Assembly (NCBI GenBank): GCA_018715025.1
Contig: DVMK01000112.1
Coordinates: forward strand, 1-7,104
Length of the DNA stretch: 7,104 nucleotides
Direction of reading: 5' to 3'
Source of the DNA: Candidatus Caccousia avistercoris
Lineage (GTDB): Bacteria; Bacillota; Clostridia; Oscillospirales; Acutalibacteraceae
Shown here: positions 1 through 4,092 of the stretch, piece after piece
How the letters are laid out: each line of letters begins with the position of its first letter
How positions within the stretch are numbered: the stretch's first letter is position 1
Position numbers and translations under genes: made by a program
Notes under the pieces: generated by a model
Databases searched by the model: none
What the model was told of the DNA's origin: nothing
Seen by the model: the letters and a program-made list of their open reading frames with translations, nothing else

Positions 1-35
1 TATGAAATTAAAAATTTGCGATTTCCTCCGGCGAA

Positions 36-80
36 CAGCAAAGCCCCGATGCTTCTTCGACAAGCATCGGGGCTTTGCTG
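36..80 (-). terminator. Hairpin, probable terminator of the flagellar operon
   Basis: A perfect 19-bp stem (36-54 paired with 62-80) encloses a 7-base loop. It lies about 37 bases past the stop codon of the YjfB-family gene, the last gene of the minus-strand operon. The stem has a GC core flanked by an AAA/TTT step, as in bidirectional terminators. No long T-run follows on either strand, so termination efficiency is uncertain. The structure is seen directly; its role is inferred from position. Confidence 0.6.
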
Positions 81-116
81 GAAAACGGGACACAGCGCAT
101 GCAGGGCTGCCCGGTG

Positions 117-311
117 TTAGGCGTACACATCGATGTGGGAGCCAGAGACCGGAAGAGAAGCCTGCTGCTGGGGAAGCATCTCCATCATCTGCTGAACCGC
201 GCTCTCTTGGGAATCCATGGCTTTTTTTACTACAGAAAGGGAATAGCTTTGCTGAAACCGGGCCGCAGACATGGAGGTAGCCATGGCCGCCATAGAATTC
301 ATGAAATCCAT
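117..311 (-). CDS. YjfB family putative motility protein
   Basis: This 64-aa protein resembles the YjfB/putative motility protein family (Pfam YjfB_motility), whose members are about 60 residues long. Visible hallmarks are an N-terminal MDF start with a Met/Ala-rich amphipathic stretch, a central segment around residues 22-34 (YSLSVVKKAMDSQ) typical of the family, a Gln/Met-rich middle, and a short C-terminal tail with a hydrophobic-Asp ending. There is no signal peptide or membrane helix. The molecular role is unknown; the B. subtilis member is reported with motility genes. It begins 4 bases after the csrA stop, and its GGGGAGG ribosome binding site (327-321) is embedded in the end of csrA, so it is very likely the last gene of the same operon and translationally coupled. 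The ATG at 311 is well supported by that site, 9 bases upstream. Confidence 0.82.
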   Translation of the reverse strand: MDFMNSMAAMATSMSAARFQQSYSLSVVKKAMDSQESAVQQMMEMLPQQQASLPVSGSHIDVYA

Positions 312-315
312 TCTG

Positions 316-588
316 TTACACCTCCCCCTCCTGCCCGCCGCTTTCTTCCTTCGGCGGGTGCGCCAGAACAGACTCCAGCGCTGTAATAAGCCGGGCGGAA
401 GCCTCTGCGCTGGCCGCCTCCTGATTGGAGGAAACCGCCTGCTGCAGCTCTTTGCGCAGAATCAGCATATCCTTGGGCGCATCGATGCCCAGGGTCACGC
501 CGCCGCCAGGCTCTGCCGAAAGGATTGCCACGGTGATATGGTCGCCGATAACCAGGGATTCCCCCGCTTTTCTGCCTAAAATCAGCAT
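316..588 (-). CDS. csrA: Carbon storage/translational regulator CsrA
   Basis: CsrA is a homodimeric RNA-binding protein that blocks translation by binding GGA motifs near ribosome binding sites; in flagellated Gram-positives it represses flagellin mRNA and is antagonised by FliW. The 90-aa product begins MLILGRKAGESLVIGD, the classic beta-strand 1, and contains VTLGIDAPKDMLILRKEL (31-48), which includes the conserved RNA-contacting Arg (R45). The core ends near residue 52, leaving a tail of about 38 residues rich in Ala, Glu and Ser, longer than in the usual 60-75-aa family members. An upstream in-frame start at 705 would add 39 residues lying inside fliW and is rejected: the ATG at 588 has a GGGAGG site 9 bases before it and matches the family N-terminus exactly. 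The start overlaps the end of fliW by 7 bases, suggesting translational coupling. Confidence 0.95.
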   Translation of the reverse strand: MLILGRKAGESLVIGDHITVAILSAEPGGGVTLGIDAPKDMLILRKELQQAVSSNQEAASAEASARLITALESVLAHPPKEESGGQEGEV

Positions 589-1037
589 GAGCCGCCGCCT
601 CCCCCGTTTTGGAAGCCAGCCAGGCGGTGGCGCATTTGGTAGCCGCCTGTTTCCAGAATTACCTGCGCGGCACGGCGGGTAGCCGGGTTTACCGCCACTG
701 GGCATTTCAAATTGACGGTGCTTTCCCCAATGGGGTCGCGCACCACGCAGAGCGCATAATACCCCAACTCGCCGCTTGTTTTTACGCCCAGCTGCCGCAG
801 TTCCTCCTCAGAAAGGGCGGGGGCGTAGGCAGGGTCGAGAGAGAAGGGATTCATGGCGACAAAGGCCAGTGAGGGAGTCTGCAGGCTCTGCAGGCAAAGC
901 AGATCGCCGCCGCTTCCGTGAAAGGGCAGAAGAAGGAAGCTTTTCTCCTCTTCAAAGCCGAACAGGCCGCTGGGGAAAGAAAGCACATCCTCCCTGTCGT
1001 ACTCTACCCGGCCGAAATATTTCGTCTGGACGTTCAA
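582..1037 (-). CDS. fliW: Flagellar assembly factor FliW
   Basis: FliW is a cytoplasmic protein that binds flagellin or CsrA; when flagellin is exported, freed FliW sequesters CsrA and relieves translational repression. The 151-aa protein has the family's full length and its landmarks: TKYFGRVEYDRED near the N-terminus, FPSGLFGFEE (21-30), a CLQSLQTPSLAFVAMNPF block around residues 48-65, and TVNLKCPVAVNPATRRAAQV around residues 107-126. The start is TTG at 1037, chosen because a GGGAGGGGAG site lies about 8 bases upstream and because the N-terminus matches the family. The gene starts 16 bases after the DUF6470 stop and overlaps the csrA start by 7 bases. The C-terminus has an unusual run of five glycines, produced by the bases that also carry the csrA ribosome binding site. 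Confidence 0.94.
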   Translation of the reverse strand: MNVQTKYFGRVEYDREDVLSFPSGLFGFEEEKSFLLLPFHGSGGDLLCLQSLQTPSLAFVAMNPFSLDPAYAPALSEEELRQLGVKTSGELGYYALCVVRDPIGESTVNLKCPVAVNPATRRAAQVILETGGYQMRHRLAGFQNGGGGGSC

Positions 1038-1053
1038 TCCGCTCCCCTCCCTG

Positions 1054-1566
1054 TCAGGCCTTCACGTCAACCGGTTCATAGTCGGGATCGGATGATGGGG
1101 GAACGTACAGGGGGCCGCCTACATATTTAATAATAACGTCGGGCTGCTGGGTAACAGAAAACTCAATGTCGCCGGGAACAAAGGTGAAGGCCATGTCTTT
1201 CATGCGCCAGTCAAAATTCAGCTTATCCATTTCATAGCGGATGCTCATTTCTCCGCCGTTCCAGGAAAGCTCTGGCTGAGCGGAAGGAATAAAGCTGATG
1301 GCGGACTGGGCAGGCTGGCCCATGGTCTGCTGGGCGGCAAGCTGGGGAATCACGTTCTGCCCTATTTTTGCCTCCATCATCATCCTCCCTTCCTGGGCCA
1401 CCACCGCGGTGGCCTGGTAAGCGGCCTGCTGGCCCTGCTGCGCCTGCTGCTGAATGCTGCGGGCCGTGGTGGGAACAATGGAATTGCGGGCCTCAAAGGT
1501 GTCGATGTTCACCCGGATGGGGTTGCTGCGGATGTTAAGGCCGCCCTTGTCCCGCCGGATCTCCAC
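1054..1566 (-). CDS. DUF6470 (YviE-like) protein, 5'-truncated
   Basis: DUF6470 proteins (YviE in B. subtilis) are encoded between flgL and fliW in late flagellar operons and have no established biochemical function. The readable 170-aa stretch carries the characteristic features: KGGLNIRSNPIRVNIDTFEA near residues 7-26, a Gln/Ala-rich helical segment (about 37-80), an ISFIPS...PELSW block (about 90-102), MDKLNFDWRMKD, PGDIEFSVTQQPDVIIKYVG, and the conserved ending PLYVPPSSDPDYEPVDVKA. The GTG at 1566 has no ribosome binding site. In-frame homology-like sequence continues about 7 codons further upstream, to a TAG stop at 1590-1588. The usual N-terminal 25-30 residues appear to be missing, so the gene is cut at a junction with a cheW fragment on the opposite strand. 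Family identity is from recalled sequence character, not a search. Confidence 0.8.
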   Translation of the reverse strand: MEIRRDKGGLNIRSNPIRVNIDTFEARNSIVPTTARSIQQQAQQGQQAAYQATAVVAQEGRMMMEAKIGQNVIPQLAAQQTMGQPAQSAISFIPSAQPELSWNGGEMSIRYEMDKLNFDWRMKDMAFTFVPGDIEFSVTQQPDVIIKYVGGPLYVPPSSDPDYEPVDVKA

Positions 1567-1569
1567 CTG

Positions 1570-1595
1570 GGCCGTGCCGCGGCTGTACTAATGGT
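1570..1595. other. Breakpoint joining two truncated motility genes
   Basis: The 5'-truncated DUF6470 gene (minus strand) and the 5'-truncated cheW gene (plus strand) meet here head to head, with no spacer and no promoter or ribosome binding site for either. The sequence at the join contains the 8-bp perfect palindrome GCCGCGGC (1576-1583). Either a chromosomal rearrangement (deletion or inversion) or an assembly misjoin would produce this arrangement; the sequence alone cannot distinguish them. Confidence 0.72.
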
Positions 1596-1728
1596 GGACG
1601 TGGCCAAGAGCTCCATCCGCAGCGACCCGGCTCACCGGGAGCAGGACCTGGTTTCGGGCATTTGCTCCCTGGCCGACGGCAAAACCATGCTGGTGTTTGA
1701 CTGCGCCCAGATTTTAAATCAGTCCTGA
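1591..1728 (+). pseudogene. cheW: cheW, C-terminal fragment
   Basis: The plus-strand frame from the ATG at 1591 encodes 45 residues: a VDVAKSSI segment, then REQDLVSGICSLADG, then KTMLVFDCAQIL just before the stop. This matches the last two strands and closing helix of a CheW coupling domain. Full CheW proteins are about 140-160 aa, so roughly the first 100 residues are absent. CheW normally bridges chemoreceptors and the kinase CheA. It lies just upstream of cheR and cheB on the same strand, the expected chemotaxis context. The reading frame stays open for about 500 bases further upstream, but that sequence is the antisense of the DUF6470 gene and has no CheW character. The fragment has no ribosome binding site and is presumed non-functional as it stands. 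Confidence 0.72.
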
Positions 1729-1746
1729 CAACTTATGGAACGATAC

Positions 1747-1751
1747 GGAGG
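1747..1751 (+). promoter_or_regulatory. Ribosome binding site that sets the cheR start
   Basis: A perfect GGAGG lies 7 bases before the TTG at 1759. The upstream ATG at 1735 has no purine-rich site ahead of it, and the ATG at 1783 has only a distant GGAAGG. This favours TTG 1759 as the translation start of cheR. Confidence 0.65.
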
Positions 1752-1758
1752 TTCGCAT

Positions 1759-2586
1759 TTGGAAGGCATTCTGTTTCACGACATGGAAATTTCCGACTCC
1801 GATTTTCAGCGCATGACCAATTTCATCCAAAAGGAATACGGCATTGACCTGAGCAAGAAAAAGCAGCTCATCACCAGCCGCCTTTCCCACTCCCTGCGGG
1901 AGCGCGGGTACCAGGACTTTCACTCCTTCCTGGAGCATCTTCTGACCAAAAAATCCCCGGATGAAATCGAACTGATCATCAACAAGCTGACCACCAACTA
2001 CACCTTTTTCCTGCGGGAAAAAGACCATTTCTCTTACTTTCAGCGCACCGTGCTGCCAGAGCTGGTGCGCCGCCACCAGAAGGACCACGTGCTCTCTATT
2101 TGGAGCGCCGGGTGCTCCAGCGGGGAAGAGCCCTACACCCTTTCCATCTATTTAAAGGAATACTTCGGGGCGGAGGCCTCTGCCTGGGACACCCGGGTGC
2201 TTGCCACGGACATTTCCCAGCAGGCCCTGGCCAAAGCCAGGGCCGGGCTGTACAAGAAGCCCGCCGACATGCCGGAGGACTGGCTGCGCCGCTATTTTAC
2301 CCAGGACAAGGCCACCGGCCTGTACGCCGTTTCCCCCAAAATTAAGAGCAACGTTATTTTCAAGAGCTTCAACCTGATGGATCCCATTCGGTTCCACCTG
2401 AAATTCGACGTTATTTTCTGCCGGAATGTGATGATTTACTTCAACGGGGAGACGCGGGATGCGCTGGTGAAGCGCTTTCATGAGGCCATGCTCCCCTTTT
2501 CTTACCTGTTCATCAGCCATTCCGAATCCCTGGGGCAGAACCCGCTGTTCCGCATGGCCGCCCCCGCCATCTATCAGCGGCGGTAA
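1759..2586 (+). CDS. cheR: Chemotaxis protein methyltransferase CheR
   Basis: CheR transfers methyl groups from S-adenosylmethionine to glutamates of membrane chemoreceptors, setting receptor sensitivity with CheB. From the TTG start the product is 275 aa, the normal length. An N-terminal helical domain (about 8-85) contains YGIDLSKKKQLITSRL and ends in TTNYTFFLRE (78-87). The SAM-binding fold follows with WSAGCSSGEEPYTL (115-128), the acidic strand end ATDIS (149-153), and CRNVMIYF (221-228) before the final strands. TTG 1759 is preferred because GGAGG sits 7 bases upstream. ATG 1735 (283 aa) and ATG 1783 (267 aa) are alternatives, and only the latter gives a start immediately before the conserved ISDSDFQRM segment. 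The gene follows the cheW fragment by 30 bases and precedes cheB by 30 bases, so cheW-cheR-cheB was probably one operon. No promoter is visible upstream because of the breakpoint. Confidence 0.93.
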   Translation: MEGILFHDMEISDSDFQRMTNFIQKEYGIDLSKKKQLITSRLSHSLRERGYQDFHSFLEHLLTKKSPDEIELIINKLTTNYTFFLREKDHFSYFQRTVLPELVRRHQKDHVLSIWSAGCSSGEEPYTLSIYLKEYFGAEASAWDTRVLATDISQQALAKARAGLYKKPADMPEDWLRRYFTQDKATGLYAVSPKIKSNVIFKSFNLMDPIRFHLKFDVIFCRNVMIYFNGETRDALVKRFHEAMLPFSYLFISHSESLGQNPLFRMAAPAIYQRR

Positions 2587-2616
2587 CCGCATCCATTTGG
2601 GAAAGGACAGATTTCC

Positions 2617-3663
2617 ATGCTTTCAGAAACCAAAAAGATCCGCGTACTGGTGGTGGATGACTCCGCCGTGGCCCGCCAGATCATCATAAAGGGGCTTTCC
2701 TCTGACCCGCGCATTGAAATTGTGGGGTATGCCGTCAATGCCATAGACGCCAAGGCAAAAATAAGCCGCCTTGCCCCGGACGTTGTCACCATGGACGTGG
2801 AGATGCCCGGGATCAGCGGAATTGACTTTTTAAAGCAGTATTTGCCGGAGCACCCGGTTCCCGTCATTCTGGTTTCGTCGCTGAACCTTCGGGTGTTTGA
2901 CGCTTTGGAGGCGGGGGCGGTGGACTTTGTGCGCAAGCCGGAAGAGGCGGAAAAGCGGGAAAGCTTTGTGCGCTCTCTGGCGCAGAAAATTGTCATTGCC
3001 TCGTTTGCCAAGGTGCGCAGGCCCGCTGCAAAACCAGAAACGGCCGCCCCCCTGCCCGCCGCCGGCCCTGTGCAGGAGGAAACGCTGGAGCACACCATCA
3101 TTGGGCTGGGTGCTTCCACCGGCGGCACCGAAGCCACCCTGGAGGTGCTGAAACGGCTGCCCGCCGATATTCCCGGCATGGTGGTGGTGCAGCACATGCC
3201 TGCGGGCTTCACCAAAATGTATGCCGACCGGCTGAACCGAATCTGCAAAATGGAGGTGCGGGAAGCGGCGAACGGCGACGAAATCCGCCGCGGCCTGGTG
3301 CTGATTGCCCCTGCGGATTTGCAGGTGAAGGTGGTGCGCATGGGGCAGCGCTACACGCTTTCCTGCTTCCCGGGCGAAAAGGTAAGCGGCCACCGCCCCT
3401 CGGTGGACGCGCTGTTCACCTCTATGGCTTCTGCCGTAAAGTGCAGCATGGTGGGCATTATTATGACGGGAATGGGCCGGGACGGCGCCGACGGCCTGCT
3501 GAAAATGCGGAAGGCCGGCGCTTACACCATTGGGCAGGACAAGGACTCCTGCGTGGTGTACGGCATGCCCATGGCGGCCCACGACATTGGGGCGGTGACG
3601 GTGCAGGCCTCCTGCGAAAATATTGCCAGCGTGCTCATGACCCATTTGCGCACCGGCAAATAA
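2617..3663 (+). CDS. cheB: Chemotaxis response regulator / protein-glutamate methylesterase CheB
   Basis: CheB removes methyl groups from (and deamidates) chemoreceptor glutamine/glutamate sites after phosphorylation by CheA. The 348-aa protein is full length. The receiver domain (about 7-125) has the acidic pair D14-D15, the phospho-acceptor D60 in TMDVEMPG, a Ser-rich strand end (VSSLN) and K107. A Pro/Ala-rich linker spans about 130-155. The methylesterase domain (about 160-345) has the catalytic triad in its family motifs: S167 in GLGASTGG, H193 in VVQHMPAGF and D289 in MTGMGRDGADG. The ATG at 2617 has a GGGAAAGGA site about 9 bases upstream. It lies 30 bases after cheR on the same strand, presumably in one transcript. 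No cheA, cheD or receptor gene follows before the terminators. Confidence 0.96.
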   Translation: MLSETKKIRVLVVDDSAVARQIIIKGLSSDPRIEIVGYAVNAIDAKAKISRLAPDVVTMDVEMPGISGIDFLKQYLPEHPVPVILVSSLNLRVFDALEAGAVDFVRKPEEAEKRESFVRSLAQKIVIASFAKVRRPAAKPETAAPLPAAGPVQEETLEHTIIGLGASTGGTEATLEVLKRLPADIPGMVVVQHMPAGFTKMYADRLNRICKMEVREAANGDEIRRGLVLIAPADLQVKVVRMGQRYTLSCFPGEKVSGHRPSVDALFTSMASAVKCSMVGIIMTGMGRDGADGLLKMRKAGAYTIGQDKDSCVVYGMPMAAHDIGAVTVQASCENIASVLMTHLRTGK

Positions 3664-3717
3664 GCGGCAGGCGCCCCGGCGGCCTGCCGTTCAGCTTGCG
3701 GAAAGGCCGCAAAAGGC

Positions 3718-3745
3718 GGCGGGAAAGCTTTTGCTCCCCTTTTTT
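3718..3745 (+). terminator. Possible weak terminator after cheB
   Basis: An imperfect hairpin pairs GGG (3721-3723) with CCC (3736-3738) and AGC (3726-3728) with GCT (3733-3735) around a TTTT loop, with a two-base A bulge, and is followed by six Ts (3740-3745). It may contribute to ending the che transcript, but the stem is short and the stronger candidate lies 75 bases downstream. Confidence 0.35.
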
Positions 3746-3818
3746 AGGGGCCCGGGGACCCGCAGCCCCGGCTCCCGCCTTATTCCCTGCGCATCCTGCC
3801 GCGTTTTGCGGCGGTTTC

Positions 3819-3844
3819 AGAGCAGCTTCGGCTGCTCTTTTTTT
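3819..3844 (+). terminator. Intrinsic terminator of the chemotaxis operon
   Basis: An 8-bp perfect stem (3819-3826 with 3831-3838) is closed by a stable C(TTCG)G tetraloop and runs directly into seven Ts (3838-3844). This is a textbook Rho-independent terminator for plus-strand transcription, positioned between cheB and the next promoter. A downstream copy of the arm (3846-3855) can compete for the second arm. Confidence 0.9.
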
Positions 3845-3949
3845 GAAAAGAGCAGGCCCCTTTCCTTATGGGATGGAAGCTGCTTTGCTGCCGTGATAAA
3901 ATACACAATTTTACTCTCTTTTAGGACAGCATTATTCAAACTCTGACAC

Positions 3950-3979
3950 TTGACTTTCTATTCCAATCTTTTTTATAAT
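3950..3979 (+). promoter_or_regulatory. Sigma-A type promoter for the activase gene
   Basis: TTGACT at 3950-3955 (consensus TTGACA) and a perfect TATAAT at 3974-3979 are separated by an 18-base spacer in AT-rich DNA. Transcription would begin near 3986, leaving a leader of about 105 bases. It lies just beyond the che terminator and is the only good promoter seen on this strand, so the activase gene probably forms an independent transcription unit with the gene that follows it. Confidence 0.8.
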
Positions 3980-4092
3980 AATTGATAGGTTTCTTTTAAA
4001 GATAATAGTAGGAGTTATTCTTAATATTTTCTTTTCGATGGAAGGAAAACCACCCGCAAGAAACGGAAATTGGAAGGGCGTGACGGGAAAGC

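Larger units (their letters stand above)
3664..4092. other. Non-coding region between cheB and the activase gene
   Basis: This 429-bp gap contains no credible gene. Its first part (about 3664-3860) is GC-rich and full of short hairpins, including an 8-bp perfect stem at 3665-3689 just past the cheB stop. It also contains two terminator-like structures. From about 3895 the composition turns sharply AT-rich, with a sigma-A promoter followed by an untranslated leader of about 105 bases before the activase start. Short open frames here lack ribosome binding sites and recognisable protein character. Confidence 0.75.

Noticed and set aside
2..386. Plus-strand open frames at the left edge
   Set aside because: They read through the hairpin and antisense to the YjfB-family gene, have Arg/Pro-rich composition and no ribosome binding site.
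589..705. Upstream extension of csrA to a start at 705
   Set aside because: The 39 added residues are the out-of-frame antisense-free overlap with fliW, are Pro/Arg-rich with no family match, and have no ribosome binding site; ATG 588 gives a canonical CsrA N-terminus.
1096..1590. Plus-strand open frame upstream of the cheW fragment, in frame with it
   Set aside because: It is antisense to the DUF6470 gene, contains no ATG, GTG or TTG start, and shows no CheW features; its openness follows from GC-rich codon use.
2574..3645. Long minus-strand open frames opposite cheB
   Set aside because: They are antisense shadows of cheB, which has a full receiver domain and an intact catalytic triad on the plus strand.
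3441..3946. Plus-strand open frames crossing the end of cheB and the intergenic region
   Set aside because: They overlap cheB out of frame, run through the terminator hairpins, show no protein-like character and lack ribosome binding sites.
3664..4092. Possible riboswitch or structured RNA before the activase
   Set aside because: Most of the structure lies upstream of the promoter and so is not in the activase transcript; the leader of about 105 bases is AT-rich, with no strong hairpin or known aptamer motif that I can recognise.
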